DNA from: Clostridia bacterium
GTDB taxonomy: Bacteria > Bacillota > Clostridia > Oscillospirales > Ruminococcaceae
NCBI GenBank assembly: GCA_021152595.1
Contig: JAGKVC010000082.1
Coordinates: 1 to 13,942 of the forward strand
Reading direction: 5' to 3'
Length of the DNA stretch: 13,942 bases
Both the position numbers and the translations under genes were made by a program. The notes beneath the pieces are model-generated. The model was not told the DNA's origin. It did not search any database and saw only the letters and a program-made list of their open reading frames with translations. Below, piece by piece: positions 5,493-13,200 of this stretch (position 1 is its first letter; each line of letters opens with the position of its first letter).

Positions 5493-6776
5493 TTATTTGA
5501 CGAGCTGCTCGAGTGCAGCGAGCTTGACGCAGATGCAGAAGAGTTCCATTGCCTGCGCGAGTTCATCCGGTGTCGGATAGGTCGGCGCAATGCGGATGTT
5601 GCTGTCATCCGGATCCTTCTTGTAGGGATAGGTTGCGCCTGCACCGGTCAGCGTGACGCCGCCCTCCTTGCAGAGCTGTACGATGCGCTTTGCAGTACCC
5701 TTCGGTGCATTGAAGGAGACGAAATAGCCGCCCTCGGGCTTGGTCCAGCTTGCGATGCCGAGCGGTGCGATCTCCTGCTCGAGCGTATTCAGCACGATAT
5801 CGAATTTCGGCTTGAGGATTGCGGCATGCTTCTTCATGTGTGCGCGCATGTTCTCCGCATTGCCGAAATAGCGTACATGACGGAGCTGATTGAGCTTATC
5901 GAAGCCGATGGTCTGGATGCCGAGATTTGCGCAGAGATCATCAAGATTTGCCTTTGCAGTATTCATCGCGGCGACGCCTGCGCCCGGGAAGGTGACCTTG
6001 GAGGTCGAGACGAACTGATAGAACAGTCCCTCGCTGCCTGCCTCAGCGCATGCCTGATTGATCGTCAGCGGCTTCTTCGGCGTATCGGTCAGGTGGTGGA
6101 TGCAGTATGCATTATCCCAGAAGATGCGGAAATCCTTTGCAGCCGGCTTGAGCGCGGCAAATGCGCGGACGGTCTCATCGCTGTAAACGATGCCGGAGGG
6201 ATTTGCGTAGACCGGCACACACCAGATGCCCTTGACGGTCTCGTCGCCCTCGACATATTTTTTGACCATTGCCATATCGGGACCGTTCTCATCGGTCGGA
6301 ACGGGGATCATCTCAACGCCGAAGTATTCGGTCAGTGCGAAGTGACGGTCATAGCCGGGGACAGGGCAGAGGAACTTGACCTTGTCGAGTCTGCTCCACG
6401 GCGTGCAGCCTGCGATGCCCTTGACATAGGCAATTTGCAGACATGCGAACATCAGCTCAAGGCTGGAGTTGCCTGCAACGAACATTTCCTCCGGCTTTGC
6501 GCCGAGGATATCCGCAAAGATCTTTTTCGCTTCGGAAATACCAGTCAGAACGCCGTAATTGCGGCAGTCGTCGCCGGTTTCGGAAATCATATCCGCATCT
6601 GCCGGCAGAGCGTTCATGAGCGGCAGAGAGAGTGCGAGCTGCTCAGGGCCGGGCTTGCCGCGCGCCATATTCAGGCTGAGCTTTTTCGCCTGAAAAGCGT
6701 CATATGCACTCTGGGTTTTCTGAAGCAGGTCTGCAAGCTCGGCTGCGGACTGCTCTTTCAACAGCTTGTTCTCCAT
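5493..6776 (-). CDS. PLP-dependent aspartate aminotransferase-like protein (class I fold, MARGKPG type)
   Basis: A cytoplasmic fold-type I aminotransferase of 427 residues. The N-terminal signature LNMARGKPGPEQLALS (35-50) marks the aspartate aminotransferase subgroup that includes the Corynebacterium glutamicum enzyme. Visible PLP-site residues: NYGVLTGISEAKK (73-85), AGNSSLELMF (101-110), N191-P, D221 and Y224 in WDNAYCIHH, Schiff-base lysine K260 in STSKVTFPGAG, and carboxylate-binding R395 in SNIRIAPTYP. Its likely reaction is aspartate/2-oxoglutarate transamination, though substrate cannot be proved from sequence. No usable in-frame ATG lies upstream of 6776; AAAGGA (6790-6795) is 13 bases away, an unusually long spacing. 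It has its own promoter and is not in an operon with serS. Confidence 0.9.
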   Translation of the reverse strand: MENKLLKEQSAAELADLLQKTQSAYDAFQAKKLSLNMARGKPGPEQLALSLPLMNALPADADMISETGDDCRNYGVLTGISEAKKIFADILGAKPEEMFVAGNSSLELMFACLQIAYVKGIAGCTPWSRLDKVKFLCPVPGYDRHFALTEYFGVEMIPVPTDENGPDMAMVKKYVEGDETVKGIWCVPVYANPSGIVYSDETVRAFAALKPAAKDFRIFWDNAYCIHHLTDTPKKPLTINQACAEAGSEGLFYQFVSTSKVTFPGAGVAAMNTAKANLDDLCANLGIQTIGFDKLNQLRHVRYFGNAENMRAHMKKHAAILKPKFDIVLNTLEQEIAPLGIASWTKPEGGYFVSFNAPKGTAKRIVQLCKEGGVTLTGAGATYPYKKDPDDSNIRIAPTYPTPDELAQAMELFCICVKLAALEQLVK

Positions 6777-6881
6777 CTTTGAGAAACCATCCTTTCAAAT
6801 CTGGCCTGCGTGTGATGCTGCACGCGGCAGGGCATTCGCGCAGATTGACAATTTTTTCACAATCCCGCGTATCAACAATTT

Positions 6882-6910
6882 ATTATACCATATCTTTCAG
6901 AAAAAAGCAA
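6882..6910 (-). promoter_or_regulatory. Promoter of the aminotransferase gene with extended -10
   Basis: On the - strand, TTGCTT (6905-6910) and TATAAT (6882-6887) have a 17-bp spacer, and TGG precedes the -10 (extended -10). The leader is about 100 bases. Confidence 0.8.
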
Positions 6911-7031
6911 GTGTTTTTTTAGGGAGTACAGTTTTAGAAATTTGTCGCCGGATTTATTGTTACGGCGGAAGCGGTTTTTGCTGCGCCGCATGTCAGATTA
7001 TATTGGAACGGCATTGGTTGCTTATTCCGCT

Positions 7032-7061
7032 CCTTTGTCCGAATGTTATTTTTAATTGGGC
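7032..7061. repeat. Head fragment of the GC-rich hairpin element (direct repeat copy A)
   Basis: Thirty bases reading CTTTGTCCGAATGTTA... match 7096-7125 at 27 of 30 positions, 64 bp upstream in the same orientation. Only the head of the element is present; the GC-rich hairpin part is missing after it. Confidence 0.75.
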
Positions 7062-7095
7062 ACGAAGGGTGTGGTTTTGATTTCTTGTTCTTGAT

Positions 7096-7236
7096 CTTTT
7101 GTCCGAATGTTAATTTTGATTGGGCGCGGGGCGCGGGTGCGAGGGCAAGAACCACAGGGAGAGGGAAGTCTTCGCTGCGCTCAGGTCTCCCCTCTCCCTA
7201 AGGTTCTCTCCCTCGCGCTCCCTCATTCCTTATCCT
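7096..7236 (+). repeat. GC-rich hairpin element, left copy
   Basis: It begins with the TTTGTCCGAATGTTAATTTT head (7098-7117), continues with TGGGCGCGGGGCGCGGGT, then an imperfect hairpin at 7139-7216: GCGAGGG...GAACC...AGGGAGAGGG pairs with CCCTCTCCCT...GGTTC...CCCTCGC around a 24-base centre. The segment 7109-7236 is matched by the reverse complement of 7374-7502. A short frame here (MGAGRGCEG..., from 7120) resembles one in the other copy only because the DNA is duplicated. Confidence 0.75.
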
Positions 7237-7373
7237 CTCCTCTCTGAAAGCGAGGTACTGTGTTCGGTATGCAGAATCCGCGAAATCATCCGTTCATTCA
7301 AGCCGCAATTCATCAGAACAGCGAGCATCAAGCACCGCACGCCAAGCGAGAGACTCACGCCCTAAGGGGGAAA

Positions 7374-7502
7374 GGGGATGAGGAAATGGGAGCTCGAGGG
7401 AAAAACCTAAAGGGGAAAGGGGGAATGTGAGCTTGCGAACTTCCACCTTGCCTCTTTGGGTTGTTCCCTCGAACCCGCGCCCCGCGCCCAAGCAAAATTA
7501 AC
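7374..7502 (-). repeat. GC-rich hairpin element, right copy in inverted orientation
   Basis: Its reverse complement starts GTTAATTTTGCTTGGGCGCG and matches the left copy at 36 of the first 38 positions (7109-7146 against 7502-7465). It then diverges but keeps the same architecture: TCGAGGG (7394-7400) pairs with CCCTCGA (7466-7472), with AACC/GGTT and AAAGG/CTTT inside. The arms of the two copies are of nearly equal length (128 and 129 bases) and are separated by about 137 bases. Confidence 0.75.
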
Positions 7503-7658
7503 CTTTGAAGTTTGGATAAAGAACATTACGCTGAATATCTCCATACAAAATCGCTCAAACAAAGGCTGACAACCAAAAACTGCACCGTCCCATTCGGGTG
7601 TACAAGTACACAGTGAACAGAGAATCATACTTCTGCCCTCCTCCCTATTATATAAATC

Positions 7659-7711
7659 CGTCCGCGAAGCGGACACCGCAATTTCTCATTTCTAATTCCT
7701 CATTTCTCATT
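7659..7711 (+). repeat. AT-rich palindromic repeat element, right half only
   Basis: This copy starts with the mini-hairpin GTCCGC-gaa-GCGGAC (7660-7674), then ACCGCAATTTCT and the TCATTTCTAATTCCTCATTT series. It matches 5384-5437 in the same orientation with small changes. The left arm present at 5321-5352 is missing here. Confidence 0.8.
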
Positions 7712-7863
7712 TTCCGGAAGTGCCTTTGCGCTTCAATTTCCGGAGCGTATTCTCGTGATAGTCTATCTATCATCATTTCAAATCAATTTGTCAAAAATAT
7801 CTCGTGAAAATGCACAAAGCGAAAGCCTGATTTTCGGTAAAACGTAGAAAATCATTTTCACAC

Positions 7864-7892
7864 TTGCATGGATTTTCAACACATGGTATAAT
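7864..7892 (+). promoter_or_regulatory. Promoter of the EF-G-like gene with extended -10
   Basis: TTGCAT (7864-7869) and TATAAT (7887-7892) are separated by 17 bp, with TGG before the -10. The leader to the start codon at 8008 is about 108 bases. Confidence 0.85.
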
Positions 7893-7991
7893 AAGTTTGT
7901 AAAATTCCGTTTGCGTCAGACAGCCATATTTCAAAAGAAACGTGTTTCCGAAATTTTTGTGCATCGGATAGATGTCGGCGCATGCGGCAGT

Positions 7992-7997
7992 AAGGAG
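7992..7997 (+). promoter_or_regulatory. Ribosome binding site that decides the EF-G-like start
   Basis: AAGGAG lies 10 bases before the ATG at 8008. The longer in-frame start at 7972 has no such site and would place the ribosome binding site inside the coding region, so 8008 is chosen. Confidence 0.8.
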
Positions 7998-8007
7998 AGT
8001 CTCACAC

Positions 8008-10098
8008 ATGAAAAACTTAGACACCGCAAAAATCAAAAACATTGTTCTCACCGGACACAGCGGCTGCGGTAAGACCGCTCTTGCTGAAGCACTGCTCTAT
8101 CGTGCCGGTATTATCGACCGTATCGGAAAAGCAGCGGACGGAAATACCGTTTGCGACTTTGATCCGGAGGAGATCAAGCGCAAATACTCAATCAATCTCT
8201 CGCTCGCGAGTTTTGAATACAGCGATTTCAAGATCAATCTGCTGGATGTCCCCGGTCTGATTGACTTTGCTGCCGCAACAAACGAAGGTCTCTATGCAGG
8301 CGATACCGTTATCATCTGCGTTTCCGCAAAATCCGGTGTCCACGTCGGCACCGTCAAGGCATTCAATGCCGCAAAGAAGCTCGGCAAGCATATCCTCTTC
8401 GTCGTCACCAAGATCGACGATCCGAATCAGGATTTCTATACCGTGCTCAATTCCCTGAAGGAGCATTTCGGCGCTGCTGTCTGCCCGGTTATCGTGCCGG
8501 AAATCGCAAACAATCAGTTCAAGTCGCTCGTTCACCTCGGCAGAATGAAGTCCTACACCTATGACAAGAAGGGCGTCTCCGTCGCAGCAGATGCGACCGG
8601 CATCGTCCTGAATGATAAGGAAGGCGTCACCGCAGATTCCCTCATGGACGGTCTGAGCGAAGCAGTCGCAGAGACCAGCGATGAAATGATGGAAAAATTC
8701 TTCGAGGGCGAAGCCTTCACACAGGAGGAAATCAGCCACGGTATCCACGAGGCAATGCGTACCGGCCGTGCAATGCCGGTCTTCACGGTCTCCTGCACGA
8801 ATCCTGCCGGCTGCGACCTGCTGCTCGAATTTCTCAAGTATATGCCGGATCCCTCGACCGCTGCCGCACTCAAGGCAACCGATAAGGACGGCAAGGAGAT
8901 CGAGGTCAAGGTCGATTCCTCGGCACCGCTTTCCGCATTTGTATTCCGCACCGTCGCCGATCCGTTCGTCGGCAAGATGAGCTTCATCAAGGTCATTACC
9001 GGCACACTGACACCGGATAAGGATCTGGTCAATGCATCGACAGGCGCTGCGGAGCATATCGGCAAGCTCTATACGATGCTCGGCAAGAAGCAGACCGAGG
9101 TCAGCTCCGCAGTTGCCGGCGATATCGTAATCGCAACCAAGATCTCCGCGAATACCGGCGATACGCTCTGTGACGCTGCAAAGGTCATCTCCTATGCAAA
9201 GGTGCAGTATCCGAACCCGACCTACCGCATGGCTGTCAAGGCTGCCAAGCAGGGCGACGAGGCAAAGATCTCGACCGGTCTCCAGAGACTGCTCGAGGAG
9301 GATAAGGCACTCTCCTTCGGTCTCGATTCCACCACCAAGGAGCAGATCCTCGCAGGTCTGGGCGACCAGCACCTCGATGTCGTCAAGGCGAAGATGAAGA
9401 GCAAGTTCGGCGTGGATATCACGCTCGAGGAGCCGAAGATCGCCTACCGCGAGACCATCCGCAAGAAGACCGATAAGATTCAGGGCCGCCATAAGAAGCA
9501 GTCCGGCGGTCACGGTCAGTTCGGTGATGTCTGGATCGAATTCGAGCCGACCGACAGCGATTCGCTCGTCTTCGAGGAAAAGATCTTCGGCGGCGCAGTC
9601 CCCAAGAACTTCTTCCCGGCAATCGAAAAGGGCTTGCAGGACAGCGTCAAGAAGGGCGTGCTCGCAGGCTGCCCGGTCGTCGGCATCAAGGCAACGCTGC
9701 TCGACGGTTCCTATCACCCTGTCGATTCCTCTGAAATGGCATTCAAGATCGCTGCTTCGCTCGCATTCAAGGAAGGCATGAAGCAGGCAAATCCGATCCT
9801 GCTTGAGCCGATCGGTTCGCTGAAGGTCACCATTCCGGATGATAAGAACGGCGATATCATGGGCGATATCAACAAGCGCCGCGGCAGAGTGCTCGGCATG
9901 GAGCCCTCCGGCGACGGCATGACGACGATCTCTGCTGAGGTTCCGATCCGCGAGATGCACGATTTCACGATGTATCTGCGTCAGGTTGCGAAGGGCATGG
10001 GCGAATTCACGTTCGATTTCGAGCGCTATGAGCCGCTGCCTGCAAACCTCATCGACGAGGTTGTCGCAAGCGTCAAGAGTGACGACGACGACGAGTAA
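8008..10098 (+). CDS. Elongation factor G-like translational GTPase (EF-G2 type paralogue)
   Basis: A 696-residue protein with the five-domain EF-G plan. The GTPase domain has G1 GHSGCGKT (16-23) and TKID (134-137) in place of NKxD. Domain II follows at about 280-370; domain IV carries GGHGQFGDVWIEFEP and the YHPVDSSEMAFK tip, and domain V ends ...MGEFTFDFERYEPLP plus an acidic DDDDE tail. Canonical EF-G drives ribosomal translocation. Here two catalytic features are altered: switch I reads RKYSINLS instead of RGITI, and switch II reads DVPGLIDF (80-87) instead of DTPGHVDF, so the catalytic His is Leu. It stands alone, away from rpsL-rpsG-tuf, which also points to a second EF-G-like factor rather than the main fusA. 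Whether it translocates, recycles ribosomes or does something else cannot be told from sequence. Confidence 0.9.
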   Translation: MKNLDTAKIKNIVLTGHSGCGKTALAEALLYRAGIIDRIGKAADGNTVCDFDPEEIKRKYSINLSLASFEYSDFKINLLDVPGLIDFAAATNEGLYAGDTVIICVSAKSGVHVGTVKAFNAAKKLGKHILFVVTKIDDPNQDFYTVLNSLKEHFGAAVCPVIVPEIANNQFKSLVHLGRMKSYTYDKKGVSVAADATGIVLNDKEGVTADSLMDGLSEAVAETSDEMMEKFFEGEAFTQEEISHGIHEAMRTGRAMPVFTVSCTNPAGCDLLLEFLKYMPDPSTAAALKATDKDGKEIEVKVDSSAPLSAFVFRTVADPFVGKMSFIKVITGTLTPDKDLVNASTGAAEHIGKLYTMLGKKQTEVSSAVAGDIVIATKISANTGDTLCDAAKVISYAKVQYPNPTYRMAVKAAKQGDEAKISTGLQRLLEEDKALSFGLDSTTKEQILAGLGDQHLDVVKAKMKSKFGVDITLEEPKIAYRETIRKKTDKIQGRHKKQSGGHGQFGDVWIEFEPTDSDSLVFEEKIFGGAVPKNFFPAIEKGLQDSVKKGVLAGCPVVGIKATLLDGSYHPVDSSEMAFKIAASLAFKEGMKQANPILLEPIGSLKVTIPDDKNGDIMGDINKRRGRVLGMEPSGDGMTTISAEVPIREMHDFTMYLRQVAKGMGEFTFDFERYEPLPANLIDEVVASVKSDDDDE

Positions 10099-10130
10099 CA
10101 AGCAGCATATCAATTTGTGATGGATTGAAT

Positions 10131-10198
10131 GGGCGCCGCCCCGAATCCTGCAAAAGGGATATCCCTGAGCAGAGGTTTGGAGGCGGCGCCCTGTTTTT
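10131..10198 (+). terminator. Long terminator of the EF-G-like gene with a nested hairpin
   Basis: The main stem is GGGCGCCGCC (10131-10140) with GGCGGCGCCC (10182-10191), extended inward by CCGAATCC against GGTTTGG with two bulges. The apical loop contains the self-complementary AGGGATATCCCT. Five T follow at 10194-10198. Confidence 0.85.
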
Positions 10199-10226
10199 AT
10201 TCCGCGCAGATCCATGATCCGCATAC

Positions 10227-10260
10227 AAAAACCGCCTGTGTACGCTTGGGTACACAGGCG
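10227..10260 (-). terminator. Intrinsic terminator of nifJ
   Basis: An 11-bp perfect stem (10233-10243 with 10250-10260) has a 6-base loop. On the - strand it is followed by GG and five T (10227-10231). It begins 33 bases beyond the nifJ stop. Confidence 0.88.
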
Positions 10261-10270
10261 ATTCTGATTC

Positions 10271-10287
10271 CTGTAAGATTCTTACAG
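10271..10287. repeat. Short palindrome after nifJ
   Basis: CTGTAAGATTCTTACAG is a 7-bp inverted repeat with a 3-base centre, between the nifJ stop and its terminator. Its role is unknown; it may simply add stability to the mRNA 3' end. Confidence 0.45.
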
Positions 10288-10293
10288 TTGATA

Positions 10294-13200
10294 TTACTTC
10301 TCAGCGAGCTTGGTGAGGTATGCGTAGCGATCTGCTGCGGTCTCCTCTGCCTTTGCGAACAGCTCCTTTGCACGCTCCGGGAAGGAACGAGTCAGAGCGC
10401 TGTAACGAGCTTCGCCCATGATGAAGTCCTGATAAGACTCGGTCGGAGCCTTGGAATCGAGCTGGAACGGGTTCTGACCCTTAGCAGCCAGTCTCGGATC
10501 ATAACGGAAGTTGTTCCAGTAGCCGCACTTGACAGCCTTTTCCATCTCAGCCTGGCAGTTTGTCATGCCGCCCTTGATGGAGTGCATCTCGCACGGTGCA
10601 TAGCCGATGATGAGGGACGGGCCCTGATAAGACTCAGCCTCTTTGATTGCCTTGAGCGTCTGGCTCATGTCAGCGCCCATAGCGATCTGTGCAACATAGA
10701 TGTAGCCGTAGCTCATTGCGATATCAGCAAGGCGCTTCTTTGCGATTGCCTTACCTGCCGCAGCGAACTGTGCGACCTGACCGATGTTGGAGGACTTGGA
10801 AGCCTGACCGCCGGTGTTGGAGTAAACCTCGGTATCGAAGACCATGATGTTGACATCCTCGCCGGTTGCCAGAACGTGATCCAGACCGCCGAAGCCGATA
10901 TCATATGCCCAGCCGTCGCCGCCGAAGATCCAGACGGACTTCTTGGAGAGGTAGTTCTTGTTTTCAACGATATCTGCGCTCTTCTCGCACTTGTCAGCGA
11001 TCTTCTCGAGCTCTGCAACGAGTGCATCCGCAGCAGCGGTGTTGAGCTTGCCGTCGTTGACGGTATCGAGGTATGCAGCAGCAGCATTCTTCAGTGCATC
11101 AGAAGCGTTCTCGTTTGCAGCAACTTCCTTGACTTCCTCGATGAGTCTGTCGCGGATTGCCTTCTGACCGAGATACAGACCGAGACCGTGCTCAGCGTTG
11201 TCCTCGAACAGGGAGTTTGCCCATGCCGGACCGTGGCCGTTTGCGTCAACGGTGTACGGCGAGGTAGCTGCCGGACCGCCCCAGATGGAGGAGCAGCCTG
11301 TTGCGTTGGAAATGTACATTCTGGAGCCGAAGAGCTGGGTGATGAGACGTGCATAAGAGGTCTCAGCGCAGCCTGCGCAGGAGCCGGAGAACTCAAGCAG
11401 CGGCTTCTTGTACTGGCTGGAAACAACGGTTGCGTCGGTTGCAACGTCTTCCTTCTCGGAGACCTTTGCAACACAGTAATCGAACACTGCCTGCTGCGGT
11501 TCCTGAGATTCTCTTGCGACCATCTTCAGGGACTTGGTCGGGCAGACGCCGATGCAGACGCCGCAGCCCATGCAGTCCATAGCGGAAACTGCGAGGGTGT
11601 ACTTGTACTCGGTCTTGACGATCGGCTTCGGAGCGATCTTGATGTTCTCCGGTGCAGCAGCAGCTTCCTCGTCGGTCAGAGCGAACGGACGAATGGTAGC
11701 ATGCGGGCAGACGAATGCGCAGCGGTTACACTTTGCACAGGTATCTGCATTCCACTCCGGAACCATAACAGCAACGCCGCGCTTCTCATAAGCGGATGCG
11801 CCCTGCTCGAAGGTACCGTCAACGTGATCTGCGAATGCGGAAACCGGCAGCGTGTCGCCGAGCATCTTGCCGACCGGGTTCATGATGCTGTCAACCATCT
11901 TGACGAGCTTCTCCGGACCTTCGATCTTCGCCGGTGCAGCGTCGTCAGCAGCATTTGCCCACTCAGCCGGAACATCGACCTTGACGTAAGCATTTGCGCC
12001 TGCGTCGATTGCCTTCTCGTTCATCTGAACGATCTCGATGCCCTTCTTCATGAACTTCTGAGCCTTTTCCTTCATGTAGCCGATTGCCTCAGCCTCCGGC
12101 AGAACCTTGGAAAGGGAGAAGAATGCGGACTGGAGAATGGTGTTGGTACGCTTGCCCAGACCGATCTCCTGTGCGAGGTCGATTGCGTTGACCAGATAGA
12201 GCTGGATGTTGTTCTTTGCGATATAGCGCTTGGTGTCAGCGGAGAGGTGCTGATCGAGCTCCTCCGGCTTCCACTGGCAGTTGATCAGGAACACACCGCC
12301 CGGCTTGACATCGTTGACCATCTTGTATCCCTTGAGGATATAAGACGGGTTATGACATGCAACGAAGTCTGCCTTGTTGATGTAGTACGGGCTCTTGATC
12401 GGCTGATCGCCAAAGCGCAGGTGCGAGATGGTGATACCGCCGGTCTTCTTGGAGTCATACTGGAAGTATGCCTGCACGTACTTATCGGTGTGGTCGCCGA
12501 TGATCTTGATGGAGTCCTTGTTTGCGCCGACAGTACCGTCGCCGCCGAGACCCCAGAACTTGCACTCGATGGTGCCCTCAGCCGCGGTGTTCGGAGCTTC
12601 CTCCTCAGCGAGGGAGAGGTTCGTGACATCATCCACGATGCCGAGCGTGAACTGCGGCTTCGGATCTGCCTTCGCCAGCTCTGCAAAGACTGCAAAGACG
12701 GATGCAGGCGGAGTATCCTTGGAGCCCAGACCGTAGCGGCCGCCGATGACCTTGATGCCGGTTCTGCCGGTGACGTTCAGAGCGGCGACAACGTCGAGAA
12801 AGAGCGGCTCGCCCAGGGAGCCCGGCTCCTTGGTTCTGTCGAGGACAGCGATGGTCTTCGCAGTTGCCGGAATTGCCTCAACGAGCTTCTCAGCGGAGAA
12901 CGGACGGAACAGGCGGACCTTGACGATACCGACCTTCTCGCCCTTCTTGTTCAGGTAATCAATGACTTCCTCTGCAACGTCGCAGATCGAGCCCATTGCA
13001 ACGATAACGCGATCTGCATCAGCAGCGCCGTAGTAGTTGAACAGCTTGTAGTCGGTGCCGAGCTTTGCATTGACCTTGTCCATGTACTCCTCGACGATTG
13101 CCGGAACTGCATTGTAGTAGCTGTTACATGCTTCACGGTGCTGGAAGAAGATATCGCCGTTCTCGTGGGAACCGCGCATGACCGGCTTCTCCGGATTCAG

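Larger units (their letters stand above)
6911..7863. other. Repeat-rich intergenic region without a convincing gene
   Basis: Between the divergent aminotransferase and EF-G-like promoters lie about 950 bases with no convincing gene. Reading frames of 60-104 codons exist but lack ribosome binding sites, cross the repeats, and have compositions expected of random translation. The region holds the GC-rich hairpin element copies, a half copy of the AT-rich repeat and a short palindrome GTGTACAAGTACAC at 7598-7611. No tRNA or rRNA was recognised. Confidence 0.6.

Noticed and set aside
5826..6782. A 318-codon open frame opposite the aminotransferase
   Set aside because: It is codon-aligned antisense, with no ribosome binding site and no recognisable motif.
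7120..7491. Two similar short frames (MGAGRGCEG... on + and MGAGRGFEG... on -) that look like a protein family
   Set aside because: They are translations of the two inverted copies of the same GC-rich repeat. They have no ribosome binding site and the similarity breaks with DNA divergence.
7459..7502. GGGTTCGAGGG on the - strand resembling a tRNA T-arm
   Set aside because: There is no matching acceptor stem, anticodon arm or D-arm at the right distances. The sequence is part of the repeat element.
8188..10224. A 678-codon open frame opposite the EF-G-like gene
   Set aside because: It is codon-aligned antisense to a gene with clear GTPase motifs, and its length comes from the same codon bias.
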